Source: Anastrepha obliqua (Eukaryota > Arthropoda > Insecta > Diptera > Tephritidae). Taken from it: a DNA stretch of 64,000 bases. The DNA lies in assembly GCF_027943255.1 (NCBI RefSeq), contig NC_072895.1, forward strand, positions 25,580,001 through 25,644,000, written 5' to 3'. Each line of letters starts with the position of its first letter. The stretch's first letter is position 1. Below the pieces are notes generated by a model. That model saw only the letters and a list, made by a program, of their open reading frames with translations. It was not told where the DNA came from and did not search any database. The position numbers and the translations under genes are program-made. Shown here piece by piece: positions 30,788 to 42,753 of this stretch.

Positions 30788-32997
30788 GTACCGTGGTACA
30801 TGTGCACATTTTCTTAATTTCTTCTAATTTCCATCCTCCTTATGTTCATACACACAAACGAAACACAGGTATGTCTTCTATATACAAATTAAACACAGCG
30901 ATAAAATGTCCCACCCGATCATGATTACCTTAACGAAAGTAGTGAAAGTTTCCCTTTTTGGCTGTTAAGTTTAAGCCCAGCCGACGTAGTTTTATTCACT
31001 ACAAATCCATCGAGGCGTGCACACGTATAAAAAAAAAGGGGGAAACTAGCATACGCAAAAACAAAAAAAAAAAGAATAAATTGGAGCTATCATTTAAGGG
31101 ATCATAATTTTTGGTAAGGCTCTTTTCCACCGACATTTTTTCGTTAATACATTTTAAGTAAATTTTAATACAAGTATATGCGCATATACTTTCACCTTAC
31201 AGAATTTCTTCAAGGCTGTCGGCCGTCAATATCCTCTGCCACATCGGATTCATCTACACCTAAGCGTACTCTCATACGTACCATAGCATTATAAAAGTTT
31301 TCAAAGTTTTTCAAAGTTCCAAAAGTTTTTTTTTTTAAAAACCAGTGTTTTGTGAAAATATGTATATGGGTTTAAGCTAACTTTTTGCGGTTCTTCGAAC
31401 GCTTTATATATATATTATATATGTATATATATATACATACATACAATGATTAACAGTTGTTAACTGTTAACAGCCACAGTTAAGAAGAAAAAAAAAACGA
31501 AATGCTTTTGAATTAAGTTAAAATCGAAACTAGTGAATAGTTATTAAATTTTTATGAATTTTGTGAAAAAGCTTTCAAATCATGATAGTTAAATAATTTT
31601 TGTTTCTTAATTTTTTTTCGTGTGCATATACATATGTATATAGGCTAACATTATTAACCTCCCTCAACATAGTTTTTTACTTTTTTTTATTTTTCTTTGC
31701 AACTTTATAAATATTTTATAAAGATAATTTTTTTTTTAAATGGAACGGAAATCGAATTAAAAGAAAAAGAATTTTAAATAAGTGAATTTATCATAATAAA
31801 GGATCAACCTAATATAAATTAAACCACACAAAATCTAGCAACAACCACACAGCGAGGAGGCCTTCTACGCATCGTTGGACTGCTATGTCGACACCAATAT
31901 GTAAGTGCAATTGCTAATTCTTTATATTCTTTACTTTATGTTAATATTCACTCTCCCGCTCATTTAAATTCATGTAGACGTAGGTATGGAAGTATAGTAT
32001 GTAGCAATTTGCAATAACAGTTTTTTTTCGTTTGAGAGATCTCATTTATGCAGAACAATGTACATCCATACGTACGTAAACATACTTTGATATTTTCGGT
32101 TATTCCATTCCGTTCCTTTTGTTTCCTTATATACATACTTTGAATATTATTTAATATATTTTTCTTTCGGGTTAATGACTACATATATGTATATATTATA
32201 GAAAATGTTGAGGTTGGGCAGTTTTAGTAAGTTAATGTACACCCACAAAATAATGTTAGTACGCCATTGTTTAAAATATACTTATTTTTGATAATTTTAA
32301 TAATTTGTTAATAAATATTGTAATGAAAATGATTTACTAGATTTTTTTATAATTTTGGTCTGATTTCGGAGGAAGTGTAGATGATCTAATGGGGCTTTAT
32401 TTGCATCTACAAAGCCAAGGTAGGGTGGGTATAGAGCAGCCGCACGACATACACATGCACGTTAACACCACCCATATCACACACTACTTACCAATAATGT
32501 AAACATTTAACCATAATTTAAGACCACACACAAATTCCCAATAAATAATAGAAGCACTTATGTATTAATAGCGAAAGTGTCAAATATGTCATTGACACTT
32601 TGCTAATGAAGGAAGCGGCCGTCACCTAACACTTACGGTCCGCTTTCCATAGAATTAAGATAAACATAGAATCCTAAGCCTCACACATATAAGCTAGGGT
32701 TACGAATGTAGTAGTAAGAAAATATGTTATAAATAAGAAGGAATGAATAAAGAGAGTTAGACTTATTATTGAAACACCAAGCAAGATGGTTTAATTTTTA
32801 AAAACCTTCCGCGCTCCGTGCGAAAGTTAAGTTGCATGTTTATCTCGTGAGGCGATAGTTATGATGGTAGCTTGGCTCTGCTGCTGCGTTTCCGAACCCA
32901 CATACTGAAGCTCCGGGACACAAGCGAGTGCACACGGCGCAGTGACAGACCATCACCACAAGCAAGCCTACCAGAAATCACCTATGGTCACATAACA
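30788..32997. mobile_element. 2.2-kb insertion of unknown type
   Basis: Delimited by comparison with 48720-48740: ATTAT is present on both sides (30783-30787 and 32998-33002), and the sequence between is absent from the other copy. It starts GTACCGTGGTACATGTGCAC and ends TATGGTCACATAACA. It has long A/T runs, microsatellite tatatata at 31405-31445, a cgatgtcgacacc..gtaagt start-exon look-alike at 31885, and an LTR-like 3' part (ataaataagaaggaatgaataaagag near 32735). No gene can be supported. Confidence 0.5.
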
Positions 32998-33663
32998 ATT
33001 ATTGAAAATCATCAGTTTTTCGGGCCTCCGACTACCCCTAACCCCTTAAAAAATTAATTAATTATATTATTATAGATCATTTGATGGCCTAGTTGGCAAC
33101 GGGAAACTATTCAAGGAGAATTTCCATATGGATGTGTGTAGTTTTAACCAGTTGTAAGAGTATAAACTGCTTCGTCCTCAACTGGGACCTAAAAAGCGAA
33201 CACGGCCAAATGATGAAATCTCACCAAAGCCAAAACTATGTTAGCTGCCGGGTTGGACTAAGTTTATGCTCATAACTTAACTAACGAATTTCTAATTTCA
33301 AATTTTTTTTGTTCTTATTTAATTAAATAAGATTCTTTGCTTGTGCAACACTTCAACGGGATACTGCGTCTGTTTACCGCATAAGCAGACAACACTTGGG
33401 AATCATTTTAACCGAAGTTTGTGACGCCATTGTTTCTGCATTAGCCAAGAAAATTCCACCGCTCACATCTGCAGCAATAGAACGCATTAATGCATATTCA
33501 GCAAGCGGAATATTCCCACGATCATATAGAGTAGTGTTAAAAGGAATTCACTATTCCACTCCCATCGAAGAAATTACCAATTCAATTACACAGCTAGGCC
33601 ATAAAGTCCGGAATATTTATAATGTTAAAAGCAGAATAAATAAACACCCGCTATCAATGTTCT

Positions 33664-34586
33664 TGTATAAATCCAATGCAAAACCAAAATTTATAAATTA
33701 TATATCCTTACATTATAAATTATTACATTACATAAATTATTTGATTTACGGTATAAGGTCCCCAATAGCTAATTTTTCAGAAATAAAACAATTGCTTTAC
33801 AAGCTGGATGCCCAGCTTGAAGTAATAATAAAATAAATGAAATAAAAATTATTTTATAAATTATTTCATTACATGGCGACCCTGCCAGCTTGGTGCTAAG
33901 ATTTTTTGCACAAGTGGCGGAAAGCGCAATACTAATTCCAAAGTCCTGGTATTGATCAGCCGATAAGATCTGCCAGTTGCGTAGAAGTTCCTGGTCTGGC
34001 CAATAGACCAGAAGATAGATGACCACAGAAGGGCCGAAAGCTATCTCCATTGAGGAGTATAGGAGAAGAAATAATTTAATAAAGAAACCAGCCGAAATAG
34101 TCATCCCAATCGTAAAGAAGCCAAAGCGCAGAGGCGGCTATACCCAGCACATTAAACGGGAGATTGGATATCTGTTACGAGAAGTCAACACTCAGGCACC
34201 ACCACCTTGGAACAAGGCTTGCTCCATTTGGGAACGCATCTCAAAATTGGAATTCCTGCTGCAACAGCGTAATCAGATTAAATAAATACATACAAAACAA
34301 AAAACTGTGCGTGCTTCACGCAGACAGTATAGGCTGACAAGCGTTAACCGCTCGCAGAAAAAAAAAATATAAATATAAATCCAATGTAAAAACAAAATTT
34401 TTCAAAATGTTTATGCACACATTGTCGTTTAAAAAAAAAAAAATAAAAACAAAAAAAAAAAAACAAAAAAAATATAAACCCAATGCAAAACCAAAATTTA
34501 TAAATTATATATCCTTACATAAATAATAATAGTATTAATAATAAAATAAATGAAATAAAAATTATTTTATAAATTATTTCATTACA
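33664..34586 (+). mobile_element. Miniature LTR retrotransposon (TRIM-like, about 920 bp)
   Basis: 5' LTR 33664-33873 and 3' LTR about 34473-34586 share their outer blocks (aatgcaaaaccaaaattta, and taataaaataaatgaaataaa to tttcattaca). The 3' copy lacks about 95 bp from the middle. A primer site, TGGCGACCCTGCCAGC, starts at 33874 directly after the LTR. A long A-rich tract precedes the 3' LTR. Only one small frame lies between. It interrupts a jockey ORF1. Target duplications could not be confirmed. Confidence 0.7.
34019..34285 (+). CDS. 88-aa protein of the miniature LTR element
   Basis: ATG 34019 to the TAA at 34283-34285. Highly basic (KKPKRRGGYTQHIKREIGYLLREV), then a short Pro-rich stretch and a helical tail (WERISKLEFLLQQRNQ). 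I do not recognise a named family. Small proteins of this layout occur in the leader of some insect LTR elements. It is the only coding region between the two LTRs, so it could be a remnant of a gag N-terminus. Confidence 0.5.
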   Translation: MTTEGPKAISIEEYRRRNNLIKKPAEIVIPIVKKPKRRGGYTQHIKREIGYLLREVNTQAPPPWNKACSIWERISKLEFLLQQRNQIK

Positions 34587-34869
34587 GTTGATTTGGAACC
34601 GAATGACAACAACAAAGAAATATACGCGATGAGACATCTGAAAAATGCAATAATTAGAGTAGAACCTCCTCGTCAAACAAGTGATATCGTTCAATGTCAT
34701 AGATGTCAAGAGTCCGCAACCTTGAACATCAGGTGATTAAAGGGGACCAAATTAGAATTAGAACCTTTAGTATTAAGTATGTGTGTATGTATATAAGCAA
34801 GCCTATATGCAAAATAAAACAGTATACTTTTGGAGCTCATTGAATTTATAACGTTTTTCTCAGCCTTGC

Positions 34870-35290
34870 CTCCGGACAAACAAACGAGTTTGTCTGTACA
34901 CTCGTAATGTTAGTTTCAGAAACTCATTTTACAGCCGAAACATTTCTCAAAATTAAAAACTACGATATAATCACATGTAATCATCCAAGCAATAGGGCAC
35001 ATGCTGGCTGAGCTGTAATTGTAAGATCTAGTATAAAGTAAGATATGCTAGAACCAATACAAACCGCATCAATACAAGCCGCTGGAATCAAAATAAAAGC
35101 AAACAATGCTGTCTTACAAATTTATGCTTGTATTCACCTCCACGGCATACTATCAAAGCCCCTGAATACGAAAACATGTTTAACTCATTCGGACCTAGAT
35201 TTCTAGTGGGAGGCGATTATAACGCGAAGCACCCTTAGTGGGGCTCTTGACGAATCGGCTCCCTTAGCAAAAAAACTGTGTTGCTAACTC
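34870..35290 (+). pseudogene. Non-LTR retrotransposon endonuclease fragment (ORF2)
   Basis: Scattered frames carry apurinic-endonuclease motifs: SETHFTAE..., KIKNYDIITCNHPSNRAHAG, IQAAGIKIKANNAVLQIYA, FLVGGDYNAKHP. The order matches the N-terminal endonuclease of jockey-type ORF2. Stops and shifts are frequent. No reverse transcriptase follows. 34721-34869 is unassigned. Confidence 0.7.
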
Positions 35291-35668
35291 TAGAAATTGT
35301 AATTGTAAGTAAAAGTGGAGCAAAAGTAAAATTTGTAGAACAAACATAACCATTGACATCATTGCTATTTGATTTCCCCATATTATGCTGACATTTGAAT
35401 TTCTGAATTCGTGAATTTGAGTAAGTATTTAAGTAAATTCGAATTATTTAATAAATAAATTATAATTTTACATTGATTAGGTTATTTCCGTGCTGATTTA
35501 AGCCTTTTCCTGTCCCTGTTTGTAAGTGAAGCTGTTTTCAATCGATTTCCTGCCAGAGTGCACGTAAGTTCAAACCAATGGCCAATAGACTGTGTAACTA
35601 TCTAAAAACTGCCCAACTACAGTGCCACTCGTGTTTTAAATCCCATATCCTAATTGGTATGTACATAT

Positions 35669-37050
35669 TGTCATTTCCATTGTGACGGGTGTGACCGTGT
35701 TACTGATATTTTTCGTTATAATTTTAGAATTTAAAACTGTTACTTAAATTAAAGGACACTAATCCCTGTCATGTGAATATTAAAGTTGTTTGATACCAAG
35801 TACATACTGAAAATGCATCATTTCCGACCATAGCTGCCATTTGAAGACTGTGACGGGTGTGACCTTACATATTTAAGGGGTTATATACCTTGTGTTTTTC
35901 AAAAAAATCAAAATAAATTTTATTTCTTTATCGTAAAGTACAATCCCTTGAGAACATTTTCCAAAAATTTCATAGAGATCTGAGCAATAGATTGAAAGTT
36001 ACAGCGTTTTAAACTGTGCGTCGTCACAACGTAACGTAACTAAACTTGAAACTTTAAACGCGATTATCTCAAAAACGTGTTTTTCCAAAAATGCTTTTGC
36101 GGTGGACGCGATTGCAAAAAAAGTATTCAACCGATTTTTATAATTTTTTTTTAAATTGTTCGTAATTGATGTCGCCTCTTAGTGAACGATCAACTTTTTA
36201 TGTATAAATTTTTATTTTGCAGATATGAATTTTTTAATGCCAATTTTAGGACTGTAGAAGTGGAGTTTTTTAAAAACATGTTCCTATTTTCAAAAAAATC
36301 AAAATATTTAATATATTGATCGTTCACTAAGAAGATATAACCCTATACTAATGAAATCTTTTCGATTTTTTGATTTCAGTTGACTTGGTGGACTTGAATC
36401 GCGTCCACCGCAAGCCTCTTCCAAAAAAAGGGTCTTGGGGGAAAACGCCATAACTCCGCCATTTTTAAATATTTTTACACAAACAAAGCCTTTTTTTTTC
36501 TTTAAACATTGTAATATCCAATAATAAAAACTTTTATACAATAAAATTATTGCTACATATCTTTAAAAAAAACCCAACTTTCGCTAATTTCACCGGACCA
36601 CAAGGTATATAACCCCTTAAGCTTTCAACAAAACTTTACTTTCATTGACGTTTTTGTAAAATGTCCCAAATATTATATTATATATTAAATATTATATATA
36701 TTCAAATATAACGGGGTTTTGTCAATAGTCATAAAGGAAGAACAAGAAAATGTAAAATAAAGACACATCGTAAAAAGAATGTAAACTCACTTTTCAGTGT
36801 AGGCGAAGTTCACAGTGTTGCCAAACTTATTAAACTTAAGGCAAAAATATAGTTTTTGATTTTCCCATATATATTATTCTCTGGCAGACATTATTTGACT
36901 GAATTTAACTAAAAACAACTAAATTAATTTTTTTCTGAATAGGGCCGTTTTAGGTGGAATTTACCAGGGTCATTTCCATTGTGACGGGTGTGACCGTGTT
37001 ACTGACATTTTTCGTTATAATTTTAGAATTTAAAACTGTTACTTAAATTA
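35669..37050. repeat. Direct duplication of an 80-bp block on either side of a TTAA element
   Basis: gtcatttccattgtgacggg ... ttgttacttaaatt-type block is present at 35669-35748 and again at 36968-37047 with one or two changes; a short part (tgtgacgggtgtgacc) also lies at 35849. The origin is unclear; it could be a terminal or subterminal repeat of a larger element. 35291-35668 and 37051-37482 hold nothing recognisable. Confidence 0.6.
35877..36616. mobile_element. TTAA-flanked non-autonomous element C (740 bp)
   Basis: TTAA at 35873-35876 and 36617-36620, ends GGGGTTATATACCTTGTG. Nearly identical to element D (58022-58773). Core at 36048-36077 is the complement-strand version of the one in elements A and B. 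No gene. Confidence 0.9.
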
Positions 37051-37482
37051 AATTAAATTTTGCGTTACTTTTTTTTTGTCGGGAATATAGCATGTTGTCT
37101 GTTTTCTTTAGCTTAAGAGTTATCTAGTTTTATTTGATATATTTAATATTTATATAATATAATGATAAAATAAGCTTTAGTAAATCAATGATAATACAAA
37201 TAATTACAAGTTAATCAATAAAGCAAACAGAAAACAATAACCTATGTTCTTTTAAATTTTATTGTACATGCATCCAACAAATAGAACAACCGGGGCATAT
37301 TATTTGTCTGCGCTGGATTATTTAAGTTTACGTATGGAGTTTATTTTAGTTTCAATGTTTTATGGTGAACACAAACTTTGCTCCGGTTGTTGTGTAATTT
37401 CAGTGCAACGTTTATACAAGTGTACTCGGTAGTTAGAAAAGTAAAAAAGCTGATTAAGTTTTATTACTTATTTAGTAAACCA

Positions 37483-38086
37483 AATATGCCAAAATCCAGT
37501 TGCAAATTGTGCTATAATACATGGGCAAAAGAAAACATCAGTATGTTCCATGTTCCCCCAAGACGCAATAAAAAGAAAAAAATGGTCCGAGTCCTGTGGT
37601 GTCGAATTGCAGTCTGCTTCAAAACTTTGCTCGCTGCACTTTACTGCAGAGAATTTTGTATCTGGGTTGAATCGGAAACGGTTGAAATTATCTCAAGATG
37701 CTTTACCATACCTATTGCTATTGAAAGGATTTGCAGTTAGAATGAATTAAATAATAATTCTTCCAAATCCGTGGATGTTTCAATCCAAACCGAATAAATA
37801 TTAATATAATTTAATTTCACAGCATGCTTTTTTTAATAAATGAAGTTTGTACTCTAGATCATATGAAGATTGTCGAGTATCATTTCTTGAAGTAGAAGTA
37901 GAGAAACTCAAAAACAAACTCGCTGAATATCAGAAGCTCGAAACTAGTGTGCAGTCCATTTTTACGGAAGCACAGGTGCGTAAACTAAGAGATGGCGACA
38001 AAAACGTCCACTGGACTTGGAACGATATTTCTTGCGCTATTTGTCTACATGCAGCCGAACCAAGGGCATACCTGCATGAATCATGA
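37483..38086 (+). pseudogene. P-element-like transposase fragment with THAP domain
   Basis: MPKSSCKLCYNTWAKENISMFHVPPRRN starts a THAP zinc finger (CxxC). Near 37565-37580, in a run of A's, the frame shifts and continues SESCGVELQSASKLCSLHFTAENF, which has the C..H pair and the HF signature. After a gap, a later segment (37862-38080) reads EVEKLKNKLAEYQKLETSVQSIFTEAQVRKLRDG...VHWTWNDISCAICLHAA.PRAYLH, typical of the P-element transposase after its leucine-rich coiled coil. The catalytic region is missing. Clearly a remnant. Confidence 0.8.
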
Positions 38087-38237
38087 ATGCAAACAAACAA
38101 ATTTATGTAATAGTGGTTGGCTGAGCTGACGATGCGTGTACTAGCACAGTCCAGTCGTTAAGAAGCCGCGCAATGAAGAAGTCGCGTGTAAAAAATAATA
38201 AAATAAATTAACTTTAAACCGTTTTATATTACATACA

Positions 38238-38476
38238 TGTAGGATAAAATGCACCCCTGCACGGCAACCCTAACACGACGAACAAACATCAAATTGAACG
38301 GACGCCACAGAGGTTAGAATACAATAGACATTGGAGAACGGAGTGGTGAACAGTGAGGTACATGTGAGCGATTCAATAGTGGACGTATTAAATGAACAAT
38401 GAACTATGTAATAGATTTACTTTTAATATAACTAATAACTTTGTAAATAATTGCTAAATAATAAAGAATTCCTACA
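38238..38476 (+). mobile_element. Solo LTR (239 bp), same family as 29167-29548
   Basis: TGTAGGATAAAATGCACCCC to AATTCCTACA, flanked by TACA (38234-38237 and 38477-38480). It lacks the 37-bp tandem repeat of the other copy. Confidence 0.9.
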
Positions 38477-38480
38477 TACA

Positions 38481-38705
38481 TGTGAGATGGCAGCCCTGAA
38501 TCATACTAGTAACACCCCTGTACGAAGTAGAGAAGAGGAACAAGAACAAGGATAAAAAAAGTCAGTCGTCAGCGTAATCACTCAGCAGCAACAGTCGCAA
38601 TTTTGCAGTAATTTTGCTAACTTCATTTCATTTTAATTTTGTAATCAATTTTCTTAATGTATTTAATTACTATTTAATAATAAATAAAGCCTATTCAAGC
38701 TTACA
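38481..38705 (+). mobile_element. Second solo LTR (225 bp), inserted next to the first
   Basis: TGTGAGATGGCAGCCC to AAGCTTACA, flanked by TACA (38477-38480 and 38706-38709). It shares the central TACA with the preceding LTR, so one target copy served both insertions. A poly-A signal-like aataaa lies at about 38681. Confidence 0.8.
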
Positions 38706-38709
38706 TACA

Positions 38710-39816
38710 TATCTACTTTCTTATCCTTTCCAAATAAAACTTCTTATTTTACAGAAGCAATTGGAAAATTTTGGTAAGAAAAGTGTTTTTAAACAAAATA
38801 TCATATCAACTACGATAGAAGGAGGGGCTTGTGTAGCAGGTGCCCAATGGAGGCTTTGGTTGCTGACGTCATGACGGCAGAGTCGCGAAAGGAAGTCAAC
38901 AATTTTTTAGAGAAAGGGAAGAAAAAGGGCCAATGTATGATAGTTTGGCAAAGGATGTAAATATAAGTTAATAATTAACATATTGCCGCAATTCAATTGT
39001 CGACACATTTTCGTAGTTAATAAAGTTAATAAATTTATTGTAATAAAGTTCAATTCCCCCTATGGCAATTTAATTGCTGACACATTCCCGTTTGTTCCAA
39101 ATATAATCATTTACCTTTCTCACAATATTTACTTGAAGTGCTGACGACATGTTTGCATTGAATGCACCTCAAACAGCTCACGTTGCACTCAATGTGATGA
39201 TTGCTGCTGGACATTTAATATTAAGCAGCTAGTAAGAAAACAAATTAATATTTAATCAACGGTCCGACTAAGACGACATAGTCTTCCGGCAAAATTATAA
39301 TTAAAAAATAACGACATAGTCCTCTCTTTACAAAAAAAAAATAACAATATTAATAAGTCTTTTATTGTTGAAATGGAAGTTAACACCACAGTTAACTCGC
39401 TCACCTGCAGCAGAAGCACACCTGTCTATTGAAATATGCTAACAGTGCGTCTGCTTAATGCAACGTGATCCATACGCGAGTTATGTGGAATGGCCCCGCT
39501 ACCACACATAAAGTTATGAAAAAGAAAACAATAGTAATAGACATTTATGATTGTAAAATGAACCTTAGGCATGCCACTCAGCACTTTAGAGTTAGAAATA
39601 TAAATATACATATGTATGTATATGCTTAAGTGTAATCCGTTTATTGCATATATGTATGACTTCACGTACAAACAAACATACTGGTGTCAACACTCAAATA
39701 TGCAAAACATACTTGAGTGAAATAAGAGAACACAGTAGAACAATTGCAACTATGTTGCAAGTCTAAACAAAAGTATATTATTTGGATGGTGCTGAGTAGC
39801 ATCACGAACACACATA
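38710..39816. other. No gene recognised
   Basis: A possible splice acceptor and short exon-like stretch (ttattttacag then aagcaattggaaaatt, 38745) is followed by AT-rich sequence with LTR-like pieces (gttaataaatttattgtaataaag at 39020) and tacatatgtatg microsatellites near 39610. Confidence 0.4.
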
Positions 39817-41963
39817 CAGTTGTACCTCGGTTAACCGGGCCTCTACTAACCGGGTACATCTGTTAACCGGCATGCTGTGTGTTTGATTTTATATCTCTAT
39901 TAACCGTGCTTTACCTCTATTATCCGTGCGGCGTATAATAACTTTTTTCAATTTAAGTGAATGTGCAAAGAAATAAAATTCGGGGATTCCCATTTTTTGT
40001 TTTTATGTAATAAATTTGTATCAAATTTCACTTTCATTCAGTCTGTAAGTGAAATTTGATCTCTTAACAGGTGCTTTTGTGAAAATGGCTCCATCAATAA
40101 GTAAACTGACAAAAAGAGCAAGAAAAGTTCTTTCAATTAAAGAGAAAATAGAACTGATTAACGAATATCGCAAGAACCCATCCGTTCATTTTTTATCTGA
40201 AAAATATGGTGTTGGCAAACAAACTGTACGAGACTTAATAAAAAACAAAGAAAAAATTTTGAAATATGAATCGGAAAGTGATTCAATTCACGGTTTAAAA
40301 AATAGACATACTCTGAAAAAATCCGAAAATCCAAAGGTTGATTTTGCAACATATGAATGGTTTCGACAAGAAAGATTTAAGGGATGTCCCATTACAGGTA
40401 ATATTACTCAAATCCAGACATCCACATAAACTGAAAATTTCCTGCAATTTCTAGGCGAAATGATTACTGAGAAGGCAAAATATTTTCATGGTAAATTAAA
40501 CATAAATTCCGAGTGTAAGTATTCATCTGGTTGGCTGGAAAAATTCAAAAATCGGCATGGAATTCGTAGGCTGAAATCCACAGGAGAAAAGGAGTGTGCT
40601 GATAATGTGTCTGCAACGATGTTTGTGGAAGACTTAAACGAATACATTAAAAATGAACAACTTACAACTGAACAAATTTATAATGCAGACGAAACCGGTC
40701 TATTTTGGAAGTGTTTGCCCCAAAATTCGTTGGCGAGTGGTGATGAATATTCTATTGAGGGGTACAAAGAGTCCAAGGAAAGAATCACAGCTTTACTTTG
40801 TGCAAATGCAGCTGGGACTCACAAGTGTAAATTGATGATAATAGGAAAAAGTGCTAATCCAAGATGTTTAAAAAATGTTAAATACATTCCTGTAGTTTAT
40901 AAGTCTAATAAGAGAGCTTGGGTAACACAAGAGCTATTTCTGGAGTGGTTTAACAACAATTTTGTACCAGAGGTAAGAGAACATTTACAACGCATTGGTC
41001 TCGAAAAGAATTGCAAAGTTCTTTTGCTATTAGACAACTGTCCAGCACACCCGGATGTAAATGCAATGATATCTGATAATGTTACAGTAAAATATCTACC
41101 ACCGAATTGTACATCTTTGATTCAGCCTATGGATCAAGGAGCCATTCGGAGTTTCAAATGCCAGTACCGTAAATTTATCGTGCAAAAACTTGTGGATTCT
41201 AATAGTCGACACGAATTTGTTAAATCTTTGAACATTAAGTCAGCTTTATGGACAGCAGCAACTTCGTGGGATTCTGTAACCCCACGTGTTTTAAATAAAG
41301 TTTGGAATAACTTACTATCTCAAGATGATGAAAATGATTCAACTTTTAGTATTGAGATACAATCAGATGTATTAATACCACCTGGTTTTACAGCTGATGC
41401 TATCTCAAAGTGGATGGAGTGCGATATTGATGTCGCACCGTTTGCTATTGTATCTGATGATGAAATCGTTAACATGGTCAATCAAACAGAAGAATATGAG
41501 CTTGAGTCAAATTCAGAGGAATCAGATGGAGGTAATACGGTAGAAACCCCCACATTAGCTCAAGCAATAGAGGCTAGTAGTGTTTTGTTAAAGTTCTTAG
41601 AAAACTATACTGGTACAGGTATTTCAGAACCAGACAAAATACAAGTGTATCGCATACAAAGTCATTTACTTAAGGAACAAATGAATTCTAAAAGACAAAC
41701 TACTTTAAACGAATATTTTAAATTAATATAAATATGCATTTATGTACCTATATGTATGTATATGAAAGTATATTATAAAAACAGTAATAAGATATGTATC
41801 TGTATTCATAAGTATGTTAATAGATGCAAATTTACATGTTCTTTTTAAAAATAAATAAAAATAATAAAATTTTTGAATATTTCAAAAAACCTCTTTCAAC
41901 CGTGTTTTCGATTATCCGTGCTGAGCCCAGTCCCGAGCAACCCGGTTAATCGAGGTACAACTG
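39817..41963 (+). mobile_element. pogo/Tigger-type element, apparently complete (2147 bp)
   Basis: Inserted at TA (39815-39816 and 41964-41965). Ends CAGTTGTACCTCGGTTAACC, with the motif ttaaccg / attatccg repeated several times inside each end (39830, 39852, 39899, 39918 on the left; 41898-41950 on the right). Confidence 0.95.
40085..41731 (+). CDS. Tigger (pogo family) transposase, two exons, apparently intact (529 aa)
   Basis: Exon 1 is 40085-40397 and exon 2 is 40455-41731; the 57-bp intron has gtaat and tttctag borders, and the join keeps the frame (PITGEMITEKAKYF). Order: N-terminal CENP-B-type helix-turn-helix (KVLSIKEKIELINEYR...YGVGKQTVRDLIKNK), second CENP-B box-binding domain with SSGWLEKFKNRHGIRRL, then the DDE core: Asp in YNADETGLFW, LLLDNCPAHP, and PMDQGAIRSFK. 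The third acid is Asp, as usual for pogo. An acidic tail follows. No stop or frameshift; with intact ends this copy could be active. Relatives are domesticated as CENP-B, Jerky and POGZ. Confidence 0.9.
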
Positions 41964-41965
41964 TA

Positions 41966-42753
41966 TTTACGATCTAAATATGTATGTTCTGAGGCTATAT
42001 TTAAAACCTAAAAATTTAAGTAAAGGCAGTTGTGGCCGAACAGCGAGGGCGACTACTAGTAGTCGTTGAAACTCCTTTTCAAATTTAAAATTAATAAAAT
42101 TTTGAAAAAACATCAAGTGGAAAATTTGGTATTAATTAATAAAGGAAAGGAACTCCAAAGCTGAATAGCCACAACCCAAGGTTTCCTCATAATTGGAAAC
42201 ATAACTCGCGCATCCAGCAGACAGCAACTTCACCTGAAATGCACAACATCGTGGGAACCGCTATGCCAACAGAGTTAGGGTAGGAATAAGGCTAGCTTAA
42301 GTATTAAAGGTTCTGAGTGTGGCGCTGCGCGGGCAGTCTTGAACCAGTAGTCTTCAACCGGTTGTCTTCAACCAGCTAATATTGTATTAGTAATATAATA
42401 AAGTATACTGTTAAACACATAAAAAGGAGAATTAATTCCAGGATCCCGAAAGTGAGTATAACGTAACGGGCCAAATGGTTGGCCCGCAACTTTAATTTTT
42501 TTAACGATGTCCTGCGGGACACGTTAACTTGGATAATATATCACAAATCTGGCATCACCTATATTACCCAGACTTAATGTCAATTATGTCAGTTCATTGA
42601 ATACAAACAAATTTTTTCACTTCCTGTTTGATCAAATAAAGAAGAACACGTTCCAACAAGACTCTGCGATTTAATACATATTTTTAATATTTATTAAGTT
42701 ATACAATATAATTAAAATTGTATAATACTAAACAATTAATTGTCGGTTTTTTT
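41966..42753. other. LTR-like sequence, no gene
   Basis: Contains aaggctagcttaagtattaaagg (compare ggctagcttatgttaag at 1280), duplicated tcttcaaccrg(t/c) motifs around 42350-42380, aataaagtatactg, and ggcccgcaac. It resembles a decayed LTR and leader, but no primer site or gag can be placed. Confidence 0.35.

Larger units (their letters stand above)
30280..33530 (+). repeat. Interrupted copy of a segment also present at 48625-48990
   Basis: Matches to 48625-48990 occur at 30295-30348, 30744-30787, 32998-33150 and 33466-33510, in the same order and orientation. The gaps are the two insertions described here plus a stretch missing from the other copy (about 33155-33465). Confidence 0.7.
33411..34720 (+). 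pseudogene. Jockey-type ORF1 (PRE_C2HC-like), split by a miniature LTR element
   Basis: 33411-33663 reads TEVCDAIVSALAKKIPPLTSAAIERINAYS and YRVVLKGIHYSTPIEEITNSITQLGHKVRNIYNVKSR, the region ahead of the zinc knuckles in jockey/I-type ORF1. After the insertion it resumes at about 34587 with VDLEPNDNNKEIYAMRHLKNAIIRVEPPRQTSDIVQCHRCQES and ends. The first zinc knuckle (CHRC) is reached but the rest is lost. Confidence 0.75.

Noticed and set aside
31880..31905. ATGTCGACACCAATATGTAAGT as a first exon of a host gene
   Set aside because: Start codon and donor-like site are present, but no downstream exon with coding character can be found in the following 1.1 kb.
38106..38233. A third small LTR (TGTAATAG...TATTACA) just before the paired solo LTRs
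   Set aside because: Edges look LTR-like, but the flanking four bases differ (TTTA against TACA), so the insertion cannot be supported.
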